Below are positions 1 to 4,963 of a DNA stretch of 8,128 nt, piece by piece. Location of the stretch: the NCBI GenBank assembly GCA_041476545.1, contig JBGOTP010000241.1:1-8128 (forward strand), in the 5' to 3' direction. Under the pieces are notes generated by a model that saw only the letters and a list, made by a program, of their open reading frames with translations, searched no databases and had not been told where the DNA came from. Made by a program: the position numbers and the translations under genes. Source of the stretch: JBGOTP01 sp041476545 (lineage in GTDB: Bacteria > Acidobacteriota > Vicinamibacteria > Vicinamibacterales > CAVVIG01). The number at the start of each line of letters is the position of its first letter. Position 1 is the first letter of the stretch.

Positions 1-850
1 GTCCATCGTGGTTGATCGCGCTGATCTTCTTCCAGAAGTCCAGACCACGGGGATTTTGCGACGCAAAGACCAGCCGGTAAAGGGGCGCGTTCTTCGAGTT
101 CTTCATCACCCTGTGTAAGGACGCCACGTGTGTGTACCCGAGGCTCTTCAACTGCAGTTCGAAGAAGTTCGTCAGAGTATCGGCCTCATCTGCCATAGGC
201 GCAACACCGTTCTTGTAGTCGCGCCACGCGGTCTCCCATTCCGCGGATCCTAATGCGGCGTCGAAGCGCAGGGCTTCGGCCTCGACCGATAGCGCCTGGG
301 GGAGATTCCGCGTCACGTCCTGGACATGAAACGTGAAGATCAAATCCGCACGACATCCTTTGACGATTTGGCGGAGCGTCTCGAACTTGACGTCGCTCAG
401 GCCGAGCGTGTCCACGAAGAGCAATCCCAGCTGATTCTTCTGACACAGTAGATCGCGAACCTTAACGATCGCGGCAGACGAGTTGCAGTCGGCTTTCAGA
501 ACCTCGACGCTCGTCGCTGGGTGCGGCGTCTTTGCCACCCGGTTGGTGAGCGCATGTGCGTTGGCCTCGTCGGCCTCGACGAATAGTGCCTCGGAAAATG
601 GGACCTCAGTCTTGAGCGCCAGAATCGGTGAGCCGTCGAACTCGTCGTCGGGACTGCCGTCCACGAAGCAGCGACCGGATCCGGCGAGGAGATCTACGTA
701 GACGCGCCGAGGCCACTTGTTCTTCATCCCCTTATTGAAGATGTCGAAGTAGCGCGCCATGTAGTACAGCTTGTCCTTCGCCCACGCGCCGGACTTCCGG
801 GCGACAAGACCGTCAGACGCCAGTTCACGTTCTCGACGAGGACCTGTCAC
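1..850 (-). CDS. tcmP: Three-Cys-motif partner protein TcmP (C-terminus beyond left edge)
   Basis: The minus frame is open from the left edge to about 904. Starting at the GTG at 850 gives 283 visible residues. The N-terminal stretch reads DGLVARKSGAWAKDKLYY, followed by RYFDIFNKGMKNKW and VYVDLLAGSGRC (about residues 50-61), a glycine-rich loop like motif I of SAM-dependent methyltransferases. Further on are GLLFVDTLGLSDVKF (about 142-156) and LYRLVFASQNPRGLDFWKKI near the edge. I recognise this order as the TcmP family (three-Cys-motif partner), whose biochemical role is not established to my knowledge; the methyltransferase-like fold is inferred from the motifs. The GTG start is chosen because AGGA lies 7 nt upstream and the conserved part begins soon after; ATG at 880 and 904 are in frame but lack a ribosome binding site. 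The start overlaps the upstream HNH-like ORF by 26 nt, suggesting translational coupling. The usual partner (Gp37/Gp68 type, DUF5131) is not in the window and could lie left of position 1. Confidence 0.82.
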   Translation of the reverse strand, partial: MTGPRRERELASDGLVARKSGAWAKDKLYYMARYFDIFNKGMKNKWPRRVYVDLLAGSGRCFVDGSPDDEFDGSPILALKTEVPFSEALFVEADEANAHALTNRVAKTPHPATSVEVLKADCNSSAAIVKVRDLLCQKNQLGLLFVDTLGLSDVKFETLRQIVKGCRADLIFTFHVQDVTRNLPQALSVEAEALRFDAALGSAEWETAWRDYKNGVAPMADEADTLTNFFELQLKSLGYTHVASLHRVMKNSKNAPLYRLVFASQNPRGLDFWKKISAINHDG

Positions 851-1004
851 CGGATTGTCCTGTTTCAACAAAGCGCACATCGAGCAAACCAAGGTCGCCA
901 CCATCCGCGCGGTCTTTCAGGAGCAACTTCCGTACCCAGTTCGGCCACACGTGTTCCTTCGTGATCCCCGCGGTCTGACCGCAAAAACCACAGCTAGGCT
1001 TCAT
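825..1004 (-). CDS. 59-residue HNH-type zinc-finger fragment
   Basis: The ORF runs from ATG at 1004 to TGA at 825. Its N-terminus carries CGFCGQ (CxxC at residues 5-8), then ITKEHVWPNWVRKLLLKD (residues 14-31). A CxxC followed closely by KEHxxP is the hallmark of the first half of HNH or treble-clef nuclease domains, where the His is catalytic. The second half (the Asn, the second His and the second CxxC) is absent, and the frame ends in a low-complexity SSSRT tail. I read it as a 5' remnant of a longer HNH protein, although a standalone small protein cannot be excluded. A weak GAGG lies only 3 nt before the ATG, and an in-frame TGA just upstream rules out a longer start. Its 3' end overlaps the tcmP start, so it may now serve mainly to couple translation into tcmP. 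Confidence 0.55.
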   Translation of the reverse strand: MKPSCGFCGQTAGITKEHVWPNWVRKLLLKDRADGGDLGLLDVRFVETGQSGDRSSSRT

Positions 1005-1256
1005 GGACCTCGCTCATCGTTCACTCATATTGCCTCTTCCTCTCCATGCGGTGGCGGCAGATTTTGCATCGTCGCGCTGTTCCCGACCGCAAGATCGACG
1101 GTTGGATTCACCCCAACCCGACAACCGAATATGCTCTCGGTGCGTGTTAACATCCGGCCTTTCCCGCGCTTCGCCGAAACCTCGGTCGCTTCGCTGTGGT
1201 TCGTCGGCGAGGGGGTTTTCCGTCTACAAGTAACAAGTTAGACGGCTGAAACGAAC
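1005..1256. other. Divergent intergenic gap between the tcmP/HNH and GIY-YIG genes
   Basis: This gap must hold promoters for both directions, but I see no convincing consensus pair. It contains a 6-bp inverted repeat (GGTTGG at 1100-1105, CCAACC at 1113-1118), an 8-bp palindrome TGTTAACA at 1145-1152, and the 7-bp inverted repeat listed separately. On the minus strand the best Shine-Dalgarno sequence (GGAAGAGG at 1033-1040) precedes not the HNH ORF but a 4-codon ORF (MSER, ATG at 1028). Its TGA overlaps the ATG of a 7-codon ORF (MSEVHEA), and the HNH ATG lies inside that second ORF. Confidence 0.5.
1220..1245. promoter_or_regulatory. 7-bp inverted repeat just upstream of the GIY-YIG gene
   Basis: CCGTCTA (1220-1226) and TAGACGG (1239-1245) are perfect inverted copies with a 12-nt spacer. 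The repeat ends 11 nt before the ATG at 1257. It could be a repressor operator, or an mRNA hairpin around the ribosome binding region. The repeat is visible; its function is inference. Confidence 0.4.
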
Positions 1257-1799
1257 ATGACAGATCTCGTCACCCAAGAGTTCAGCCAATGGGCGCAGAG
1301 TCAAGGCCTTGGTCCAGGACGCGCGGAAATTCGTGTCGAACATCTCGGCATTCCGCATGTACCGAGGCCACTTCCAGATGGTTGGCAGGGCGTGTACTGC
1401 TTCAAGTATCAGACAGTGTGGCTGAAGGTCGGGAAGGCGGGGCCCAAGAGTGCCGCACGCTGGACAAGTCACCACTATCATCCCGGGCGGGCCCAAAGCA
1501 CGCTCGCTTTTTCCTTACTTCGTTACGGTCGGTTTTCTGAGGTCGACTTTCCTGAGGTGCCAGATCTGAGGGCTCGCGTACGGAGCATCGACGCGGACGG
1601 GCTCGGCGACTGGATCAAGAAGAACACTGAACGAGTCAATTTCCTCATTCGTTCTGAACTTGGGCCATCAGGACTCGATCGTCTCGAAAAGATTGCGCAG
1701 AACATCTTGCATCCGATCTTCGAGGGCAACTGGGATCCAGCGGGTTGGAAGACCATCAGCCGTCTAATAGCAACTGGAGTCAACGGCGCTGCCGAGTGA
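1257..1799 (+). CDS. GIY-YIG nuclease family protein
   Basis: This 180-residue protein carries a compact GIY-YIG-like core: GWQGVYCFKY (Tyr47 in the GIY position), then VWLKVGKAGPKSAARWTSHHY (residues 54-74; the YIG element reads KVG, with Arg68 in the following helix). GDWIKKNTERVNFL (117-130) follows, and LEKIAQNILHPIFEGNW (143-159) supplies the candidate metal-binding Glu144. The second tyrosine of the classic motif is replaced, which I associate with a divergent GIY-YIG subfamily. GIY-YIG domains cut DNA and occur in repair enzymes, homing endonucleases and restriction systems; the specific role here is unknown. No other domain, signal peptide or membrane segment is visible. The start has no strong ribosome binding site, and the 7-bp inverted repeat upstream could control expression. 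The gene is divergent from tcmP and originally converged closely with the GAF gene before the IS inserted between them. Confidence 0.7.
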   Translation: MTDLVTQEFSQWAQSQGLGPGRAEIRVEHLGIPHVPRPLPDGWQGVYCFKYQTVWLKVGKAGPKSAARWTSHHYHPGRAQSTLAFSLLRYGRFSEVDFPEVPDLRARVRSIDADGLGDWIKKNTERVNFLIRSELGPSGLDRLEKIAQNILHPIFEGNWDPAGWKTISRLIATGVNGAAE

Positions 1800-1814
1800 G
1801 CGCGCTGCGGCTCA
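1797..1814 (+). terminator. Weak hairpin at the end of the GIY-YIG gene
   Basis: TGAGC and GCTCA form a 5-bp stem around an 8-nt loop, starting at the stop codon itself. Only a broken T run (GTTGTAGTCGT) follows, so a true intrinsic terminator is doubtful. Confidence 0.2.
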
Positions 1815-1825
1815 GTTGTAGTCGT

Positions 1826-1829
1826 CTAG
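1826..1829. repeat. Left target-site duplication, CTAG
   Basis: CTAG lies directly outside the left IS end and matches CTAG at 3486-3489 outside the right end. This fits a 4-bp palindromic target duplication. Confidence 0.65.
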
Positions 1830-1830
1830 G

Positions 1831-1856
1831 CTACTTTCCGGTGAAGAAATGACCGC
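1831..1856. repeat. IS left terminal inverted repeat
   Basis: Begins CTACTTTCCGGTGAAG and ends ATGACCGC. It is identical over 26 bp to the reverse complement of 3459-3484. Confidence 0.92.
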
Positions 1857-1924
1857 TCGCGCGCTCTTCTGTCCGCGATCGCGCGGCTGGTTCGCTGACC
1901 GATCGTTTGATTTCGCTCGTTTCT

Positions 1925-3328
1925 CTATGCGGTGGCCCGCGCTCTTGTGAAGGTCGCGATGTTCATCAGATTGTCAGCGATCACGCCGAAGCCGACCCAT
2001 CGGTGCATACCGTCAACACCGTGGTAGCGACACCGGCGCAGACCGTGTCGACGTTTGAGCACACTGATGCGGCCTTCGCAGCCGACGCGCCAGCGTTGGC
2101 CGCGGCGGAACCAGCGTTGACGCTCATGGGTGCGCCGCGCCGGCGACTTGGCGCCTTGCCGCGGCAAGACCACCCGTCGCACGCCGCGGTCAATCGCCGC
2201 CTGTTCGTTGCGGGCCGAGCTGAAGCCGCGATCACCCGCGGCCAGATCCGGCGCGCGCCCGAAGATCGCCTGATGCCGATCCAACGCCGGGGTCCACAAC
2301 GTGACGTCGGCCGGCCGCCCCGCGTGAATTTCAAAGGCGGTCACGATCTGATGTTCGGCTTCTTGAATGGTCACCAGGTTCCCGAACTCGTTCGGTTTCG
2401 CGATCTTGCCTTTGCGGATCGTCGCCGTGTGCCGCTCGAAGAGGCTGAGCACTTTACCAGGGACGTGCGTGTCGCCGCCGAGGACGCGCGCGCGTGTTTG
2501 ATCGACGACCCGTTGGACCAGCGGCCGCATCGTCGTCAGCCCGGCCTGGGCGCGCTGCAATATCGACCGGATCTGCGGGCTGGCCGTGCGCGCACGGTGG
2601 CGGAGCCGCCGGATCATGGTCGCCGCGTCACGAAGCACGGCACGCGTGGTCGCCATCAGTCGGCGGTAACTCTTGACCATCGCGTCCCGAGTCTTGGGCG
2701 ATCGCGCTTCGTATCCAATGATCAGCACGCGCCGGGTCACGCTCCGCAGCCGATTGCGAATGCGCCCGGCCGGATCGCCCAACGCCTCGCTCGCCCGGCG
2801 CATCGTCCGCGTCAGCACGCGCACCCCGTCCCGCAAGAGCGTGCTGTCAGTCGGGTAGTGCACATTGGTTTCTACGACCGTGGTGTCGACGCGAAATCGG
2901 CGACCGTGCGTGACCCCGGCACGCTTCGCCACCTCGATGACCTGGCGATGCAACTGCTCAATGACCTCCGGGCCGAGCGCCCGCGCGATCTTCAGGATCG
3001 TCTTCGCGTCCGGCACCTCACCCGCATCAATGTGCGTGAACATCCGATACACCAAATTGGCGCGCACCTCGCGCTCCAGATCGTCGTAGCTCCAGTCGAA
3101 CAGATGCTTCAGAATCAGCATCCGCATCACGACCTCGGCCGGCGTCCCCAGCCGTCCGCGCCGCCGGCTCTGCGGCCAGCGCGCCTCGAGCGCGTGCGTG
3201 ACGACGTCAATCACGCCATCGTCCTCGAGCAATGTGTCGATCGTGCGCAACCAGTCCGGCCACAATTTGTGCCCATCGGGCAACAGGACTTCGAACAGAC
3301 TCCGCTCCCGCTGTCGGCGCTGCACCAT
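1925..3328 (-). CDS. IS transposase (IS5/ISNCY-type DDE)
   Basis: This 467-residue protein is expected to cut and join the IS ends at the terminal repeats. Residues about 45-125 fit the DUF772 transposase N-terminal domain (RMLILKHLFDWSYDDLER, then NLVYRMFTHI and PDAKTILKI). The catalytic triad is most likely Asp148 (RVDTTVVETN), Asp366 (AAGDRGFSS) and Glu418 (GCEGRISVLKRRHGL). About 218 residues separate the two aspartates, filled by a basic, arginine-rich insertion; HYPTDSTLLRDGVRVLTR follows the first. The protein ends with a conserved-looking ADNLMNIA segment. The ATG at 3328 is preceded by AAAGGAG (3334-3340) at 5 nt, an excellent ribosome binding site. The frame is intact, so the enzyme is probably functional. 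The gene reads toward the GIY-YIG gene on the opposite strand. Confidence 0.93.
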   Translation of the reverse strand: MVQRRQRERSLFEVLLPDGHKLWPDWLRTIDTLLEDDGVIDVVTHALEARWPQSRRRGRLGTPAEVVMRMLILKHLFDWSYDDLEREVRANLVYRMFTHIDAGEVPDAKTILKIARALGPEVIEQLHRQVIEVAKRAGVTHGRRFRVDTTVVETNVHYPTDSTLLRDGVRVLTRTMRRASEALGDPAGRIRNRLRSVTRRVLIIGYEARSPKTRDAMVKSYRRLMATTRAVLRDAATMIRRLRHRARTASPQIRSILQRAQAGLTTMRPLVQRVVDQTRARVLGGDTHVPGKVLSLFERHTATIRKGKIAKPNEFGNLVTIQEAEHQIVTAFEIHAGRPADVTLWTPALDRHQAIFGRAPDLAAGDRGFSSARNEQAAIDRGVRRVVLPRQGAKSPARRTHERQRWFRRGQRWRVGCEGRISVLKRRHGLRRCRYHGVDGMHRWVGFGVIADNLMNIATFTRARATA

Positions 3329-3333
3329 GCCCG

Positions 3334-3340
3334 CTCCTTT
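3334..3340 (-). promoter_or_regulatory. Transposase ribosome binding site
   Basis: AAAGGAG lies 5 nt before the ATG at 3328. It is the strongest Shine-Dalgarno sequence in the window and fixes the transposase start. Confidence 0.75.
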
Positions 3341-3358
3341 GATGAATCACGCGCGGGC

Positions 3359-3387
3359 AGTGTAGTACGGCGGATCGATCGTCGCAA
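3359..3387 (-). promoter_or_regulatory. Sigma-70-type promoter of the transposase
   Basis: On the minus strand, TTGCGA (3382-3387) and TACACT (3359-3364) are separated by exactly 17 bp, each with two mismatches to consensus. A transcript starting about 7 nt downstream would have a short leader carrying the AAAGGAG site. The promoter lies inside the IS, so the element carries its own expression signal. Confidence 0.5.
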
Positions 3388-3458
3388 TCGTAGAATCGGG
3401 AGAATCGACCGTTTGGTCATCGCCGGCCGTCGGCCATCGGTACCAGTCAGCGACTTAC

Positions 3459-3484
3459 GCGGTCATTTCTTCACCGGAAAGTAG
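3459..3484. repeat. IS right terminal inverted repeat
   Basis: This is the exact 26-bp inverted copy of 1831-1856. It is followed by one base (A) and then CTAG. Confidence 0.92.
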
Positions 3485-3485
3485 A

Positions 3486-3489
3486 CTAG
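3486..3489. repeat. Right target-site duplication, CTAG, also the GAF gene stop codon
   Basis: CTAG here matches 1826-1829. On the minus strand its last three bases are the TAG stop codon of the GAF-domain gene. Confidence 0.65.
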
Positions 3490-4715
3490 CCGGCCGTCGT
3501 CTTGCTCTCGAAGGAGCCGTGGTCCTCGGCCGCAGGGGCCGATGGCGTCAGCATGCCCGCGAGCTGCGCGGCAAAGATGGCGCCGAGCGCCTGCACGCGG
3601 TCGGAGGTCTCGCGGCCGCCGTTCATTTCGGCCGTCAAGGTGCCAATGCACCCTTCCGGCGCAAGGATCGGCGCGACGATCGCTCCATTGGACGCCCCGG
3701 GGCGGGCGACCACGATCTGAAACGTCCCACTGCGATAGGCGGCTGCCGCCGCATTGTCGGCGGATCGCGGAACGGCACGCATCTGTGCCAAGGCTTGGAC
3801 GGAGTAGCCGTGGGCAAGGACGGGCCGCAGATCGGCGCCAGCGGTGTTGCCCAGCCAGACCACGAGCCCGCTCGCATCCATGATGTTCGCGACACCGGCA
3901 AGCAGCCTCTTCAATTCGTCGACATCGGTGACGCGCCCGAAGCCGGTGCAGAGCGCGGCGGCTTGCTGGAGCGCCGGCACCGCATCGCGCCGCCGCAGGT
4001 CGCGCGGGAGCACGCCGCCCACTTGTTCCGCGGCGGTGCCGTCAGTTCCGTCGCGCAATGAGAGGGTCCCCGTCCAAGCGGGTTCCGGCGTGTCCGCGGT
4101 TTCGGCCACCCGCGGAGATGATCTCGGCCCTGGCAGGGCCAGGAGGGCGATGATGAGCAGCGCAGACACCGCGACGCCACCGAGGACGTACGCCTGCACC
4201 CTGCGCCGGCCGGCCTCGAACGTGTCTACGGCCTGCTGTTCGGCGAGGCTCGCGGCCTCCAGCTGCAGCCCGGCCGCCGCCGCCATTTCGGCACCGTCGC
4301 TGAATACCATGTCGGCGGCCATCAATCGGTCGCCGCTCCCCAGATAGTCGCGGGCGCGTTTGTCCACCTCTCGGAATTCCGCCAGGTTGGCCGCGGCGTC
4401 GGCGAGCGGGCGCCGCGCATCAGGACTTGTTGCGGATTGACGAAGCGCATCGATGGTGTTCGAGGTCGTCGTGATCAGTGTCGCGACTTCCGGAATCCAG
4501 AACGCCACGCCCTGGCCGGCGGCGACGTACGCCTGCTGCGCGGCGCGCATGTTCGCGAGTTGGCCCGTCACCTCGCGCGCGCGGCGATCGAACGCGCGAA
4601 CGGCGTCCTGTCGCTCGGAAATCTGTCGCTCGGAAGAGATCAGAAAAAATGCCGCGGCGCCGAAGGCTATCAAGGCAACCGCGATCAAGGCCGCTCTCAT
4701 CGCACGTGACTGCAT
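3486..4715 (-). CDS. Membrane-anchored GAF-domain sensor-like protein, no output domain
   Basis: The protein has 409 residues from the ATG at 4715; an in-frame ATG at 4766 would give 426. I prefer 4715: AAGG lies 6 nt upstream, it puts the signal anchor almost at the N-terminus, and a possible extended -10 lies inside the first codons of the longer version. Domain order: membrane helix at about 7-26 (ALIAVALIAFGAAAFFLI), a helical periplasmic region of about 145 residues resembling sensor input domains, a second membrane helix at about 174-195 (VLGGVAVSALLIIALLAL), a proline-rich linker, then a cytoplasmic GAF-like domain at about 250-387 (CTGFGRVTDVDELKRLLAGV, SGLVVWLGN and IVAPILAPEGCIGTLTAEM). 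No histidine kinase, GGDEF or methyl-accepting region follows, so it would need a partner or act as a binding platform. The ligand is unknown. The IS inserted exactly at its stop codon without changing the protein. Confidence 0.75.
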   Translation of the reverse strand: MQSRAMRAALIAVALIAFGAAAFFLISSERQISERQDAVRAFDRRAREVTGQLANMRAAQQAYVAAGQGVAFWIPEVATLITTTSNTIDALRQSATSPDARRPLADAAANLAEFREVDKRARDYLGSGDRLMAADMVFSDGAEMAAAAGLQLEAASLAEQQAVDTFEAGRRRVQAYVLGGVAVSALLIIALLALPGPRSSPRVAETADTPEPAWTGTLSLRDGTDGTAAEQVGGVLPRDLRRRDAVPALQQAAALCTGFGRVTDVDELKRLLAGVANIMDASGLVVWLGNTAGADLRPVLAHGYSVQALAQMRAVPRSADNAAAAAYRSGTFQIVVARPGASNGAIVAPILAPEGCIGTLTAEMNGGRETSDRVQALGAIFAAQLAGMLTPSAPAAEDHGSFESKTTAG

Positions 4716-4748
4716 CAAGGCCCTTCGAGCTTCTCGGAAAGTGCGCTC

Positions 4749-4778
4749 AGAATAACACACTGACATCGTGCTATCGAA
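4749..4778 (-). promoter_or_regulatory. Possible promoter of the GAF gene
   Basis: On the minus strand an extended -10 (TG-T-TATTCT, hexamer at 4749-4754) lies 18 bp after a poor -35 (TTCGAT, 4773-4778). Transcription would begin near 4742, which fits translation from 4715 rather than 4766. Confidence 0.25.
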
Positions 4779-4786
4779 TCAGATCC

Positions 4787-4800
4787 AGTACCAAAGTACT
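4787..4800. promoter_or_regulatory. Short inverted repeat upstream of the GAF gene
   Basis: AGTAC and GTACT flank a 4-nt spacer, just upstream of the possible -35. It could be an operator; at 5 bp per arm, chance is a real alternative. Confidence 0.2.
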
Positions 4801-4805
4801 TTCAT

Positions 4806-4829
4806 CACGAGGCCACGAAGTCACGAAGA
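4806..4829. repeat. Three tandem octamers of the CACGAAG type
   Basis: CACGAGGC (4806-4813), CACGAAGT (4814-4821) and CACGAAGA (4822-4829) lie head to tail. Similar CACGAAG-rich stretches are, to my recollection, common between genes in several environmental phyla. Function unknown. Confidence 0.55.
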
Positions 4830-4882
4830 TTCACTTGTGGGTGGAGCGGCGCTCGGTGCAGCTTTGCGATGTCCCGCGTCGT

Positions 4883-4894
4883 CGAACCGGTTCG
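4883..4894. repeat. 12-bp perfect palindrome downstream of dsbD
   Basis: CGAACCGGTTCG is a perfect palindrome. CCCGCG (4873-4878) and CGCGGG (4893-4898) can pair around it as an alternative fold. It lies 66 bp beyond the dsbD stop codon. There is no T run, so it is not a standard intrinsic terminator; it could be a protein site or an mRNA 3' structure. Confidence 0.3.
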
Positions 4895-4939
4895 CGGGAG
4901 CAATTGGCCCCGGCACTGGAGCCCCGGCGTGCGACGTGC

Positions 4940-4963
4940 GCTCGAGCTGAAGCTCGTGTCTAC
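4940..4963 (-). repeat. REP-like GTAG hairpin, degenerate copy, at the dsbD stop codon
   Basis: On the minus strand GTAG is followed by arm ACACGAGC, loop TTCA and arm GCTCGAGC. Six of eight arm pairs are retained. It differs from the copy at 6745-6768 at 3 of 24 positions. The TAG of GTAG is the dsbD stop codon. Confidence 0.6.

Larger units (their letters stand above)
1830..3485 (-). mobile_element. Complete insertion sequence (1656 bp), DDE transposase, ISNCY/IS1182-like
   Basis: The element is bounded by 26-bp perfect terminal inverted repeats (1831-1856 and 3459-3484), plus one mismatched outermost base on each side, and by CTAG on both flanks. It encodes a single leftward transposase with all three candidate catalytic acidic residues, a promoter and a good ribosome binding site, so it appears intact. 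Perfect ends and a matching target duplication suggest recent insertion. The family label rests on the DUF772-type N-terminus and the long spacing between the catalytic aspartates; I cannot confirm the exact IS group by reading alone. It sits between the accessory left part and the backbone genes on the right. Confidence 0.88.

Noticed and set aside
771..1241. 156-codon plus-strand ORF over the tcmP start and the divergent gap
   Set aside because: It overlaps tcmP and the HNH fragment on the other strand, has no recognisable domain and no ribosome binding site.
1224..1496. 90-codon minus-strand ORF
   Set aside because: It lies antisense within the GIY-YIG gene; its CPACG-like stretch is an isolated coincidence without a domain context.
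1907..3484. 525-codon plus-strand ORF across the IS
   Set aside because: It is antisense to the recognisable transposase, is rich in Arg/His/Pro as expected of a GC-rich shadow frame, and ends inside the terminal repeat.
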